From Glycomyces paridis (GTDB lineage: Bacteria > Actinomycetota > Actinomycetes > Mycobacteriales > Micromonosporaceae): a DNA stretch of 64,000 bases. The stretch's first letter is position 1. Every line of letters starts with the position of its first letter. The position numbers were made by a program, and so were the translations under genes. The notes beneath the pieces were generated by a model that saw only the letters and a list, made by a program, of their open reading frames with translations, was not told the DNA's origin and did not search any database. The DNA is taken from the NCBI RefSeq assembly GCF_004912155.1, contig NZ_STGX01000015.1:1-64000 (forward strand), given 5' to 3'. Of the stretch, positions 38,356-47,216 are shown piece by piece.

Positions 38356-40014
38356 TTGAGCACCGTGATCGACGACGACCGCGACGCCCCCGTACCGCCA
38401 CAGGCCGACCCCGCCCCCGCGCGCCGCCTCCGCCTCCTCGTCGACACCCCCGCCGGACGCCGCCTGAGCCTCCCGGCCGCCCTCGTCCTCGCCGTCGCCT
38501 CCGGCCTCCTCGCCGTCCTCGCCTTCCCGCCCTACGGCCTGTGGCCGCTCGCAGCCGTCTCCGTCGCCGGACTCGGCGCCGCCGTCCACCGCAGGCGCCC
38601 CCGCGGCGGCCTCGGCGTCGGCTTCGTCTACGGCATGGCGTTCTTCCTCCCGCTCCTGGCCTGGTCCTCCACCCAGGTCGGCCAGTGGCCCTGGCTGTTC
38701 CTGTGCGCGCTCGAAGCGCTCGCCACCGGCCTCCTCGGCGCCGCCCTGGCCGCCTGTTCGCGCCTCGTCGACGCCCACCGCTGGACCTGGGCGCCCCTCA
38801 CCGCCGTCGCCTGGGTCGCCCAGGAGGCCCTGCGCTCGCGCCAGCCCTTCGGCGGCTTCCCCTGGGGCCGCCTCGCCTTCAGCCAGGCCGACGCGCCCAC
38901 CGCCGCCGCCGCCTGGCTCGGCGGCGCCCCCTTCCTCAGCTTCCTCGTCGCCCTCGCCGGAGGCCTCCTCCTCGCCGCGGGCTTCGCCCTCGCCACCCGT
39001 AAGGGCGCCGGACTCAAGACCGCCGCCGCGCTCACCGCCGCCGCAGCTCTGACCGCCGTAGCCCCCCTCGCCGTCCCCCTCGGCGCCACCGCGCCCGCCG
39101 GCGACACCATCAACGTCGCCGTCGTCCAAGGCAACGTCCCCCGGCTCGGCCTGGGCTTCAACGAGCAGCGCCGCGCCGTCCTCGACAACCACGTCGACGC
39201 CACCCTCGACCTCGCCGCCGACGTCGCCGCCGGGAACGCCGAGCAGCCCGACCTCGTCGTCTGGCCCGAGAACGCCTCCGACATCGACCCCATCGAGAAC
39301 CAGGACGCCTACGACCGCATCAGCGAGGCCGCCGCCGCCATCGGCGCCCCGATCGTCCTCGGCGGCATCGTCCACAACGACGACGGCACCCGCTCCAACA
39401 TGAGCATCGTCTGGGACCCCGTGGCCGGACCGGTCTTCATGTACTCCAAGCGCCACCCCGTGCCCTTCGCCGAATACGTCCCCTACAAGGGCTTCTTCCG
39501 CACCGTCGCCGGATGGATCGACCCGCGCATGGCCGAGGGCATCGACAACGTCGCCGGATTCGAGGCCGGCGACAACCCCGGCATCGTCAAGGTCGGCGAC
39601 CTCGAACTCTCCGGCCTCATCTGCTTCGAGATCGCCTTCGACGCCGAGACCACCGCCTCCGTCCGCGAAGGCGCCGAACTCCTCGCCGTCGGCACCAACA
39701 ACGCCACCTTCGACACCAACGAGGCCCAGCAGCAGCTCGCCATGGTCCAACTGCGCTCCATCGAGCACGCCCGCGACGGCCTCATGGCCTCCACCGTCGG
39801 CGTCTCCGGCTTCACCGACCACACCGGCGAGGTCTCCCAGGCCACCGAGTTCAACACCGCCGCCGTCATCCAGACCGACCTGACCCTCTCGGACCGCTCG
39901 ACGCCCGCCACGGCGATGGGTATCCTGCCTGAAGCGGTCCTCACCGGAGCGGCACTGGTGGCCCTGGCCTGCGCTGTCAGTATGAACCTCCGGCACCGCC
40001 GCAGCCAGACCTAG
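38356..40014 (+). CDS. lnt: Apolipoprotein N-acyltransferase
   Basis: 552-residue membrane enzyme that adds the third acyl chain to lipoproteins. Six or more N-terminal helices (about 38-245) are followed by a carbon-nitrogen hydrolase domain (about 255-510). Catalytic candidates are Glu in VVWPENASD, Lys in the SKRHPVPFAEYVPYK region and Cys in SGLICFEIAFD. A TTG start at 38356 is used because GAGGAG precedes it by 10 bases. In mycobacteria this enzyme is fused to Ppm1; here ppm1 is the separate next gene, 12 bases downstream. Confidence 0.92.
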   Translation: MSTVIDDDRDAPVPPQADPAPARRLRLLVDTPAGRRLSLPAALVLAVASGLLAVLAFPPYGLWPLAAVSVAGLGAAVHRRRPRGGLGVGFVYGMAFFLPLLAWSSTQVGQWPWLFLCALEALATGLLGAALAACSRLVDAHRWTWAPLTAVAWVAQEALRSRQPFGGFPWGRLAFSQADAPTAAAAWLGGAPFLSFLVALAGGLLLAAGFALATRKGAGLKTAAALTAAAALTAVAPLAVPLGATAPAGDTINVAVVQGNVPRLGLGFNEQRRAVLDNHVDATLDLAADVAAGNAEQPDLVVWPENASDIDPIENQDAYDRISEAAAAIGAPIVLGGIVHNDDGTRSNMSIVWDPVAGPVFMYSKRHPVPFAEYVPYKGFFRTVAGWIDPRMAEGIDNVAGFEAGDNPGIVKVGDLELSGLICFEIAFDAETTASVREGAELLAVGTNNATFDTNEAQQQLAMVQLRSIEHARDGLMASTVGVSGFTDHTGEVSQATEFNTAAVIQTDLTLSDRSTPATAMGILPEAVLTGAALVALACAVSMNLRHRRSQT

Positions 40015-40026
40015 AAAGCCGACGCC

Positions 40027-40836
40027 ATGAGTCAGACCCCGGACCGGCCCGCCGACCACGGCGACCGAGGCACCGACGACCGGCCCGCACCGGCCATAGT
40101 GGCCGTACCCACCTACAACGAGCGCGACAACATCGAGCAGACCGTCGCCGCCGCCCTCGCCGGCTGCGACCACATCGACGTCCTCATCGTCGACGACTCC
40201 TCGCCCGACGGCACCGGCGACCTCGCCGACGCCCTCGCCCAGGACCACCCGCGCGTCCACGTCCTCCACCGGCCCCAGAAGCAGGGACTGGGCGCCGCCT
40301 ACCTCGCCGCCTTCGCCTGGGCCGCCGAACACGGCTACGGCACCGTCGTCGAGATGGACGCCGACGGCTCCCACGACCCCGCCGACCTGCCCCGCCTCCT
40401 CGACGCCCTCGACCAGGGCGCCGACCTCGCCATCGGCTCGCGCTACATCCCCGGCGGCGCCGTCCGCAACTGGCCCCTCCACCGCCTCGCCCTCTCCCGC
40501 GGCGCCGGCGTCTACACCCGCGCCATGCTCGGCCTGCGCATCCGCGACGTCACCGCCGGCTACCGCGCCTACCGCCTCGACGCCCTCCACAAACTCCAGC
40601 TCGACACCGTCGACTCCGGCGGCTACTGCTTCCAGATCGACCTCACCTGGCGTGCCGCCAAGGCCGGACTCGACATCCGCGAAGTCCCAATCGTCTTCAC
40701 CGAACGCCGCGCCGGCGCTTCGAAGATGAACGGCGCCATCACCGTCGAGGCCCTGCGGAACCTCACCAGGTGGGGCGTAGCGCACCGTCTGCGCCAACTG
40801 CGCCGCGCCTTCTCCCGTGGCAGAATCGAGGAGTGA
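40027..40836 (+). CDS. ppm1: Polyprenol-monophosphomannose synthase
   Basis: 269-residue GT2 glycosyltransferase that moves mannose from GDP-mannose to polyprenyl phosphate for lipoglycans and protein mannosylation. IVAVPTYNERDNIEQTV, LIVDDSSPDGTGDLA, EMDADGSHDP (metal-binding DAD) and the C-terminal RRAGASKMNGAI are the DPM1 signatures. No membrane helices follow, so this is the soluble class, which usually works next to Lnt. Stop and next start overlap (GTGA). Confidence 0.94.
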   Translation: MSQTPDRPADHGDRGTDDRPAPAIVAVPTYNERDNIEQTVAAALAGCDHIDVLIVDDSSPDGTGDLADALAQDHPRVHVLHRPQKQGLGAAYLAAFAWAAEHGYGTVVEMDADGSHDPADLPRLLDALDQGADLAIGSRYIPGGAVRNWPLHRLALSRGAGVYTRAMLGLRIRDVTAGYRAYRLDALHKLQLDTVDSGGYCFQIDLTWRAAKAGLDIREVPIVFTERRAGASKMNGAITVEALRNLTRWGVAHRLRQLRRAFSRGRIEE

Positions 40837-41345
40837 CGTACCACCAACCGCCCAGGGCCCCCGCACGGGCGCCGTTCGCACTGCGGCTCGCGCTGGCGGT
40901 GTGGGTCGTCAGCGAGGCCGCCGCCTTCTTCGGGCTGGTCTACCTCATCGGCCTGTTCTACACGATCCTCGTCTTCATCGGCACGACCGTCCTGGGCGCC
41001 GTGCTCGTGCGCTACACGGGCGCGAAGTCCCTGCGGGCCGCCCGCGACTACCTCAACTCGGGCGGCGACCCCGCCCGCGAACTGCCGAACGGCTACGCGC
41101 TCGCCGGGGCGGTCTGCCTGGCCGCGCCCGGTTTCGTGACCGACCTCGTCGGCCTGCTGCTGCTTTTCCCGCCCACCCGCGCCCTCTTCCGGGGCCTGGG
41201 CCGGCGGCTCGCTGCCAGCGTGCCCACCGTCCGCTTCGGCGGCGGCGACGTCATCGACGGCGAGGTGATCGCCGAGCGGGACGAGCCGGTGCGCCGCGAC
41301 CCCGGGCACGGCGAAGGGCCCCGGTCGATCGACCAGGGCCCGTGA
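40833..41345 (+). CDS. fxsA: FxsA family membrane protein
   Basis: 170-residue protein with three or four membrane helices (about 15-120). The block GYALAGAVCLAAPGFVTDLV and LLFPPTRALFRGL is the FxsA signature. FxsA in E. coli relieves phage T7 exclusion, but the role in actinobacteria is unknown. GTG overlaps the ppm1 stop by 4 bases, so lnt, ppm1 and this gene are one unit, as in mycobacteria. Confidence 0.87.
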   Translation: MTYHQPPRAPARAPFALRLALAVWVVSEAAAFFGLVYLIGLFYTILVFIGTTVLGAVLVRYTGAKSLRAARDYLNSGGDPARELPNGYALAGAVCLAAPGFVTDLVGLLLLFPPTRALFRGLGRRLAASVPTVRFGGGDVIDGEVIAERDEPVRRDPGHGEGPRSIDQGP

Positions 41346-41355
41346 GTCTGTACCG

Positions 41356-41697
41356 CTAGCGTTCGCCGCGGCGGGCGCGCATCTCCTGGAGACGCTCGTC
41401 GAGGATCTCTTCGAGCTCCTCCATCGAGCGGCGCTCCAGCAGCATGTCCCAGTGGGTGCGCGGCGGCTTGACCTTCTTGGTCTCGGGCTCCTCGCCGTCG
41501 ACCAGCTTGGCCGTGGTGCCGTCGAGCCGGCACTCCCACGTCAGCGGGATCTCCGCTTCGACTGCGAAGGGCACCTCGAAGCGGTGGCCTTGCGGGCACA
41601 CGTAATCGCGGGTCTGGCGGGGGGCCAGCTCCGTGTTGCGGTCCGATTCGTAGCTGACGGCGCCGAGACGCGAACCCCTCAGCATTCTGTCGCCCAT
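41356..41697 (-). CDS. rbpA: RNA polymerase-binding protein RbpA
   Basis: 113-residue actinobacterial transcription factor that binds the primary sigma factor and stabilises open promoter complexes. MLRGSRLGAVSYE is the conserved N-terminal tail, YVCPQGHRFEVPF and WECRLDG make up the small beta core (one Cys pair kept), and the C-terminal TKKVKPPRTHWDMLLERRS is the sigma-interacting domain. ATG at 41697 follows GCAGGGGA. It is convergent with the fxsA unit, with 10 bases between stops. Confidence 0.96.
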   Translation of the reverse strand: MGDRMLRGSRLGAVSYESDRNTELAPRQTRDYVCPQGHRFEVPFAVEAEIPLTWECRLDGTTAKLVDGEEPETKKVKPPRTHWDMLLERRSMEELEEILDERLQEMRARRGER

Positions 41698-42181
41698 GTT
41701 CCCCTGCACTTCCTTTGAGCACTTGCCCTGAACCATGTCGCCGGCCCGGTCAGCCCTGGGCCGGCCGCAGGAATCCCCAGCCGATCACGCCGATTCCCGG
41801 GGCTTCGCTACCTACAACGCCGGAACGGGGCCGGAACCTTCCCGGCGCGCGGAGCCGACGCGGACCCCCAAGTGTGGCCCGGCGCGGTCGCCGCGGCCAC
41901 AGACGTCCCCTTGAAGTGTGACACAACACGGCACTCCGTCCACGGGGTCCGCGCGTGAGACGCCCCTCGCCCGCATCGTCCGCCCAGGGTGTCCCAGGAC
42001 GCGGGGACCGGCATCCGCTTTCGAGCCGCGGCGGCGAGTCCGGGTCACAGCGGTGCAAACGATGCGAGAGCGACGCGTGAACACCCATCGGGTCGCATCG
42101 GGCCGGGGCGCGCCCAGTAAGGTGTGCATCAGACTCGGCACACTAACGTCTCGCAAGCATCGCCGAGAAGGAGTTCGCAAA
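41698..42181. other. Divergent control region between rbpA and the Hsp70-like gene
   Basis: 484 bases without a supportable gene. A GC-rich hairpin lies near 41731-41764 in the rbpA leader. On the minus strand GGAAT (41797-41793) is 18 bases from ATT (41774-41772), one base off the SigR consensus GGAAT-N18-GTT that drives rbpA in Streptomyces. GTGTGC (42122-42127) and GCACAC (42138-42143) form an inverted repeat 38 bases before the Hsp70-like start. No HspR-type HAIR element was seen. Confidence 0.45.
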
Positions 42182-43540
42182 ATGCATGTGCTTGGAATCG
42201 ACTTCGGCACCTCGAACACCGTCGCCGTGCTCCGCTCGGCGGACGGCCGTGTTCGCCCCCTGCTGTTCGACGGCGCCCCGATCCTGCCCTCCGCGGTGTA
42301 CTACAACTCGGACGGGCGCATGCTCGTCGGCCGCGACGCCGAGCGCAACGCCCGCATGGACCCCGCCCGGTTCGAGCCGAACCCGAAGCGCCGCATCGAC
42401 GACGGGTCGCTGTTCCTGGGGACCTCCGAGATCCCGGTGCCGCAGGTGTTCGCGTACGTGCTCCAGCAGGTCGCCCTGGAGGCCCAGCGCCAGGCCGGCC
42501 AGATGCCGAGCCAGGTCCGCCTGACCCACCCCGCCCGGTGGGGGGAGCGGCGCCGCTCGATCCTGGTCGACTCGGCGCGCCTCGCGGGCCTGCCCGCCCC
42601 GCAGCTCATCCCCGAGCCGGTCGCGGCGGCCTCCTACTTCACGTCGGTGCTCGGCACCGCCGTCCCGCCCGGGCGCTCGCTGGCGATCTACGACCTCGGC
42701 GGCGGCACGTTCGACGCCACGGTCGTGCGCCGCACCCAGACCGGTTTCGAGGTGCTCGCCGAGGAGGGCATCGGCGACATCGGCGGGCTCGACTTCGACC
42801 ACGGCATCGTCGAGCACCTCGGCAAGACCTACGGCGCCTCGCACCCGGCCGACTGGCAGCGCCTGCTCAACCCCGCCGACGACCGCGACCGCCGCTACCG
42901 GCGGATGCTCTACGAGGACGTGCGCGGGGCCAAGGAGACGCTCTCGCGGACCGCGAGCGCCGACATCCACCTGCCGGCCCTGGAGGTCGACGCGCACCTG
43001 ACGCGCGCCGAGTTCGAGGAGATCGCGCGCCCGCCCCTGGAGCGCACCGTCGACTGCCTCCAGCGGGCCATCTCCTCGGCGCGGATGAACCCCGCCGACC
43101 TGGTCGGGATCTTCCTCGTCGGCGGCTCCTCGCGCATCCCGGCGATCTCGCAGCTCATCCACTCCAAGCTCGGAGTGCCGCCGCAGACGTTCGAGCAGCC
43201 CGAGACCGTCGTGGTCGAGGGCGCGGTGCGGGCGGCCTCGGGTCCGGCCCCGGCCGACCAGCCGCAGACGCGGCCGACCTCGGGCGGGCCCGTCTCGCCC
43301 TCGGGCATGATGTCGGGCCCGCGCCCGCCGGTGCAGGCGCCGGTCCAGGCCCCGCAGATGCTGCCGCCGCAGACGAGCTACCAGCAGCAGGCCCCGGTCC
43401 CGCAGCCGGCCTACCAGCAGGCGGCCCCGGCGGGCCGCCGTCCGCTCCACCAGGAGCCGGCGGTGCTGGTGACCGGCGCGGCCGTGGTGATCCTGCTGGT
43501 CGTCTTCTTCGTGCTCCTGTCGACGATCCTCAACGGCTGA
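42182..43540 (+). CDS. Membrane-anchored Hsp70-like protein
   Basis: 452 residues. An Hsp70-type ATPase domain (about 1-355) has LGIDFGTSNT, IYDLGGGTFDATVV and IFLVGGSSRIPAIS. The substrate-binding domain of DnaK is missing. In its place is a Pro/Gln-rich linker (about 365-420, many PQ and PVQAP repeats) and one C-terminal membrane helix (VLVTGAAVVILLVVFFVLLS). It is therefore an actin/Hsp70-fold ATPase fixed to the membrane with the ATPase in the cytoplasm. GAGAAGGAG precedes the ATG. Function unknown; not a classical chaperone. Confidence 0.85.
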   Translation: MHVLGIDFGTSNTVAVLRSADGRVRPLLFDGAPILPSAVYYNSDGRMLVGRDAERNARMDPARFEPNPKRRIDDGSLFLGTSEIPVPQVFAYVLQQVALEAQRQAGQMPSQVRLTHPARWGERRRSILVDSARLAGLPAPQLIPEPVAAASYFTSVLGTAVPPGRSLAIYDLGGGTFDATVVRRTQTGFEVLAEEGIGDIGGLDFDHGIVEHLGKTYGASHPADWQRLLNPADDRDRRYRRMLYEDVRGAKETLSRTASADIHLPALEVDAHLTRAEFEEIARPPLERTVDCLQRAISSARMNPADLVGIFLVGGSSRIPAISQLIHSKLGVPPQTFEQPETVVVEGAVRAASGPAPADQPQTRPTSGGPVSPSGMMSGPRPPVQAPVQAPQMLPPQTSYQQQAPVPQPAYQQAAPAGRRPLHQEPAVLVTGAAVVILLVVFFVLLSTILNG

Positions 43541-43554
43541 GGTCCGCGCCAGTC

Positions 43555-44118
43555 TCAGGCGCGGTCCTTCGCCGTCGCCGTGAAGCCGGCGCGGCGGTTG
43601 AGCTCGGCGATCTGGCGGTCGAGCCAGTCGATCTCGGTGAGGTTCGTCGACCGGTGGATCTGCATGAGCCCCTTGCGGAACGGTGAGTCGAGCCGTTCGG
43701 GCGGGATGGGCGCGCCGTGCTCGTCGAAGAACAGCTGCGCGGGCGTGTCGAGGAACTCGCGCCTGCGGGCGAGGACGAGCGCCTGCTCGCGGGGGTTCTC
43801 CAGGTGGTGGAGGAACGCCAGGAGCACGTACCACTTGTTGTCGTCGGTGAGGAAGCCCGGCTCGGGGTCGCGCAGCCACCGGCGCAGCTGGTCGGTGCCG
43901 GTCTGCGTGATCTCCAGCATGTGCCGCGGGGCGGCGACCGACCCCGGGGCGGTGCGCCTGGTGAGGCACTGCGCGTCTTCGAGCTTCTTGATCGTCGGGT
44001 AGAGGGTGCCGTCGGCGACGGGCCGGACGTGTCCGGCGAGGCTCGCGACCCGGTTCTTGAGGTCGTAGCCGTGGAGCGGGAAGTCCCGCAGGAATCCGAG
44101 TATGGCCATCTTCAGCAT
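43555..44118 (-). CDS. PadR-family transcription regulator
   Basis: 187-residue regulator. The winged helix-turn-helix (about 1-80; MAILGFLRDFPLHGYDLKNR and ADGTLYPTIKKLEDA) is followed by a C-terminal helical domain (about 95-180) of the Vir_act_alpha_C type. PadR proteins usually repress a neighbouring transporter or detoxification gene. It is divergent from the ECF sigma factor; the 215-base gap holds an inverted repeat at 44157-44173 and an AT-rich stretch at 44125-44152. Confidence 0.9.
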   Translation of the reverse strand: MLKMAILGFLRDFPLHGYDLKNRVASLAGHVRPVADGTLYPTIKKLEDAQCLTRRTAPGSVAAPRHMLEITQTGTDQLRRWLRDPEPGFLTDDNKWYVLLAFLHHLENPREQALVLARRREFLDTPAQLFFDEHGAPIPPERLDSPFRKGLMQIHRSTNLTEIDWLDRQIAELNRRAGFTATAKDRA

Positions 44119-44156
44119 GCGTCCATTATGGCAGAATAGTCAAGATATATCGTTCT

Positions 44157-44173
44157 CGAGGTAAAGAACCTCG
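44157..44173. promoter_or_regulatory. Inverted repeat in the padR-sigma gap
   Basis: CGAGGT, 5 bases, ACCTCG, a perfect repeat next to the AT-rich padR start region (AAGATATATCG). Candidate site for the PadR protein. Confidence 0.4.
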
Positions 44174-44333
44174 TCGTCAGTCGACGAAACCGTCCCTCGA
44201 ATGACGCGCGCGGCTTCGCCGCGCCCTCACCGAGAACAGAGAGCCCGGACACAATCGAGGTTCCACTGTCACGTTTCGCGGTCCTGCGCACTCTCAGAGG
44301 GCGACACAGGAACCGCATCGAGAGGGAGGGCCC

Positions 44334-45218
44334 GTGAACGACGCACCACCGGCCACCGCCGTCTTCGCCGAGCACCGCGAGTTGCTGTTCGGCATCGTCT
44401 ACGGGATGCTCGGCACCGTCGCCGACACCGAGGACGTCCTCCAGGACGTCTGGCTGTCCTGGGAGGCGCGCTCGCACGGCGCGCCCATCGAGCACCCGAG
44501 GGCCTACCTGGTGCGGGTGGCGATCAACGCCGCGATCGCCCGCCAGGACGCCGTCAAGCGCCGCCGCGAGACCTACATCGGACCGTGGCTGCCCGAGCCG
44601 GTCGACGCCGAGGCCGTGCCCGACGGCGCCGCGCACCTGCTGCGCATCGAGTCGGTCTCCTTGGCGCTCATGGTGGTCCTGGAGTCGCTGACCCCGGCCG
44701 AGCGGGCGGTGTTCGTCCTCGGCGAGGTCTTCGGCTACGGGCACGGCGAGATCGCCGCGATCCTCGACCGCACCCCCGCCTCGGTCCGCCAGACCGCGCA
44801 CCGGGCGCGCTCGCACGTGCGGGCCCGGCGGCCCCGCCACCGTGTCGACCCCGCCGTCCACCGCGAGGTCACCGAACGGTTCATGGACGCCGTGGCAGGA
44901 GGCGACATCGACGCGCTGCTGGGCCTCATGGCCCCCGACGTGACCCTCACCTGCGACGGCGGCGGCCTCGGCCCGGCCGCCGGGCCGCGCCCGCTGCACG
45001 GCGCCGACCGCATCGCCGCCCTCCTCGTCAACCGCACCTTCCGCCGCTCCCAAGGCCTGGAGGTCGACTTCCGGCCGCTGAACGGCTCGCCCTCGGCCCT
45101 CATGCTCCGCGACGGCCGCGTGGTCGGCGTCCTCATGCTCGACCTCGACGCAGGCGGCGACACGGTCGCCGCCGTCTACGCCGTCACCAACCCCGAGAAG
45201 CTCACCGGCCTGCGCTGA
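44334..45218 (+). CDS. ECF41-like RNA polymerase sigma factor (SigJ type)
   Basis: 294 residues. Sigma-2 (about 10-80, LLFGIVYGMLGTVADTEDVL...) and sigma-4 (about 110-165, SLTPAERAVFVLGEVFGYGH) are followed by a SnoaL-like C-terminal domain (about 175-290), which controls activity in place of an anti-sigma factor in the ECF41 group. The GTG follows GAGAGGGAGG. ECF41 genes are usually beside their single target, often an oxidoreductase, carboxymuconolactone decarboxylase or DoxX-like gene; here the DoxX-like gene at 45296 fits. Confidence 0.9.
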   Translation: MNDAPPATAVFAEHRELLFGIVYGMLGTVADTEDVLQDVWLSWEARSHGAPIEHPRAYLVRVAINAAIARQDAVKRRRETYIGPWLPEPVDAEAVPDGAAHLLRIESVSLALMVVLESLTPAERAVFVLGEVFGYGHGEIAAILDRTPASVRQTAHRARSHVRARRPRHRVDPAVHREVTERFMDAVAGGDIDALLGLMAPDVTLTCDGGGLGPAAGPRPLHGADRIAALLVNRTFRRSQGLEVDFRPLNGSPSALMLRDGRVVGVLMLDLDAGGDTVAAVYAVTNPEKLTGLR

Positions 45219-45295
45219 ACCGCGCCCGCCACGACCCACACCACCACCGCGGCGACGCGCGAGTCCGGCGTGCCGCGACACCGAAGGAGAACCCG

Positions 45296-45655
45296 ATGTC
45301 CACCCTGTACCTCGTCCTGGCCCTCACCGCCGCCGTCCTCAACCTCGGCTCCGGGATCGGCTCGATCGCCCGCCTCAAGGTCATCTACCCGCTTCTGGAC
45401 GGCGCCTCCGTCCCGCACTCGATGCTCGTCTTCCCCATCGGCGTCCTCAAGACCGCCGGCGGCCTCGGCATCGCCCTCGGCCTCCTCGGCGTGCCCCTCG
45501 TCGGCACCGCCGCCGCCGCGGGCCTCGTCCTCTTCTGGACCTGCGCCGTCCACACCCACGTCCTGGCGAACTTCTGGCCCAAGGAGACCTACCTGACCTT
45601 CACCTTCCTCGCCACCGCGATCGGCACCCTCGCCCTCGACCTCGCGCTCGCGTAG
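45296..45655 (+). CDS. DoxX-like membrane protein
   Basis: 119-residue protein with four membrane helices, DoxX-like family. It is 77 bases after the sigma gene with its own GAAGGAG ribosome site, and is closed by a strong hairpin. DoxX proteins are linked to quinone or thiol redox balance; the precise role is unknown. Co-location with an ECF41 sigma factor supports it as the sigma target. Confidence 0.8.
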   Translation: MSTLYLVLALTAAVLNLGSGIGSIARLKVIYPLLDGASVPHSMLVFPIGVLKTAGGLGIALGLLGVPLVGTAAAAGLVLFWTCAVHTHVLANFWPKETYLTFTFLATAIGTLALDLALA

Positions 45656-45662
45656 ACCGCCG

Positions 45663-45699
45663 ACGCCGCCCGAGGACCCCTGGGTCTCTCGGGCGGCGT
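45663..45699 (+). terminator. Terminator after the DoxX-like gene
   Basis: A 12-bp stem (ACGCCGCCCGAG / CTCGGGCGGCGT) with an inner GACC/GGTC pair, followed by TTCGCG. Confidence 0.85.
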
Positions 45700-45738
45700 T
45701 TCGCGTTGTGCGGGCTTCTTTACGCGAAGGCAACGAGA

Positions 45739-45834
45739 GTTCATGCGTTCGTGCCCTTCGTGAACGGCGGTGAAACATCGCGACCATAGCTTGTACGCAG
45801 AGCGGATACGACGTTGTATACGCGCTTGTACACC
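45739..45834 (+). promoter_or_regulatory. Control region of the urea operon with repeated operator-like sites
   Basis: GTTCATG (45739-45745) and CGTGAAC (45759-45765) form a near-perfect inverted repeat. Further down TTGTACGC (45791), TTGTATACGC (45814) and TTGTACACC (45826) repeat one motif with half-palindrome GTATAC, the kind of site bound by FCD-type GntR proteins. The GntR regulator at 50596-51303 in the same operon is a natural candidate. Confidence 0.5.
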
Positions 45835-45916
45835 GCCGCGACCTGCGGCGGCGCTCCCTTGCAGACCCGGCGCCCCTCTGTTGCCGGGGCGCTCCTCTGC
45901 GGAAGGTCAACTGCAC

Positions 45917-47188
45917 ATGCCACTGCGTACCAAGCTCGAAGCCCGATCCCTCACGAAGTCACTGGCCGCGGCCGCCGCCGCCGCGTGCCTCGTCGCCACC
46001 GCCGCCTGCGGCTCCAAGGCGGGGGAGGAGACCGCCGCCGTCGAATCCTGCGTGGACACCTCCGGGGACACCGTCAAGGTCGGCTCGCTCAACTCCCTGT
46101 CCGGCACCATGGCGATCTCCGAGACCACGGTGCGCGACAGCATCGCCCTCGCCGTCAAGGAGATCAACGCCGCGGGCGGCGTCCAGGGCAAGACGATCGA
46201 GATCGTCGCCGAGGACGGCGCCTCGGAGCCGACCGTGTTCGCCGAGAAGGCCGAGAAGCTCATCCGCGAGGACTGCGTGGCCGCGGTCTTCGGCGGGTGG
46301 ACCTCCGCCTCGCGCAAGGCCATGCTCCCGGTCTTCGAGGACAACGACTCGCTGCTGTACTACCCCGTCCAGTACGAGGGCCTCGAAGCGTCCGAGAACA
46401 TCTTCTACACCGGCGCGACCACGAACCAGCAGATCATCCCGGCCCTCGACTACCTCGCCGAGACCGGCGTCGAGTCGATCTACCTCGTCGGCTCCGACTA
46501 CGTCTTCCCGCGCACCGCCAACGCGATCATCAACGCCTACGCCGAGGCCCACGGCATCGAGGTGCTCGGCGAGGACTACGTGACCCTCGGCTCGACCGAG
46601 TTTTCCACCATCGTCACCCAGGTCAAGTCCGCCGGCGCCGACGCGGTCTTCAACACCCTCAACGGCGACTCGAACGTCGCGTTCTTCCGCGAGTACGCCA
46701 ACGTCGGCCTCACCGCCGAGGAGATGCCGGTCATGAGCGTCTCGATCGCCGAAGAGGAGGTCGGCGGCATCGGCGTGGAGAACATCGAAGGCCAGCTCGC
46801 CGCCTGGAACTACTACCAGACCGTCGACTCGCCCGCCAACGGCTCGTTCGTGGAGGCGTTCAAGGCCGAGTACGGCGCCGACCGCGTCACCTCCGACCCG
46901 ATGGAGGCCGCCTACACCTCCGTCTACCTGTGGGCCGCAACGGTGGAGAAGGCCGGCTCGTTCGCCGTCGCGGACGTCCAGGAGGCCGCCGACGGCGTCT
47001 CCTTCGACGCCCCCGAAGGGACGGTCGTGATCGACGGGGACAACCACCACGTCTCCAAGACCGCCCGCATCGGCGAGATCAACGCCGATGGCCTGCTCTA
47101 CACCGTCTGGGAGTCCGAGGGCCCGATCGAGCCCGACCCGTTCCTGGAGGGCTACGACTGGGCCGCCGACCTCGCGGTCACCGAATAA
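45917..47188 (+). CDS. urtA: Urea ABC transporter, substrate-binding lipoprotein
   Basis: 423-residue urea-binding protein. The lipoprotein signal ends at C31 (TAAC). [20 protein letters not shown] and [20 protein letters not shown] are the UrtA signatures, the second being specific against branched-chain amino-acid binding proteins. ATG at 45917 follows GGAAGG by 10 bases. First gene of the urtABCDE-GntR-urea carboxylase-allophanate hydrolase run, consistent with nitrogen scavenging. Confidence 0.94.
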   Translation: MPLRTKLEARSLTKSLAAAAAAACLVATAACGSKAGEETAAVESCVDTSGDTVKVGSLNSLSGTMAISETTVRDSIALAVKEINAAGGVQGKTIEIVAEDGASEPTVFAEKAEKLIREDCVAAVFGGWTSASRKAMLPVFEDNDSLLYYPVQYEGLEASENIFYTGATTNQQIIPALDYLAETGVESIYLVGSDYVFPRTANAIINAYAEAHGIEVLGEDYVTLGSTEFSTIVTQVKSAGADAVFNTLNGDSNVAFFREYANVGLTAEEMPVMSVSIAEEEVGGIGVENIEGQLAAWNYYQTVDSPANGSFVEAFKAEYGADRVTSDPMEAAYTSVYLWAATVEKAGSFAVADVQEAADGVSFDAPEGTVVIDGDNHHVSKTARIGEINADGLLYTVWESEGPIEPDPFLEGYDWAADLAVTE

Positions 47189-47216
47189 CCGCCCGGCGAT
47201 CAGGAAAGGAGACACC

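Noticed and set aside
41772-41797. SigR promoter for rbpA
   Set aside because: GGAAT-N18-ATT has one mismatch in the short -10 part; mentioned in the region entry but not called.
44267-44293. ECF41 self-promoter (TGTCACG upstream of the sigma gene)
   Set aside because: The matching CGTC is not found at the expected 16-base distance.
45761-45776. GlnR-type box (TGAAC-N6-GAAAC) before urtA
   Set aside because: One half fits the nitrogen-regulator consensus but the other does not, and no second pair follows; too weak to list.
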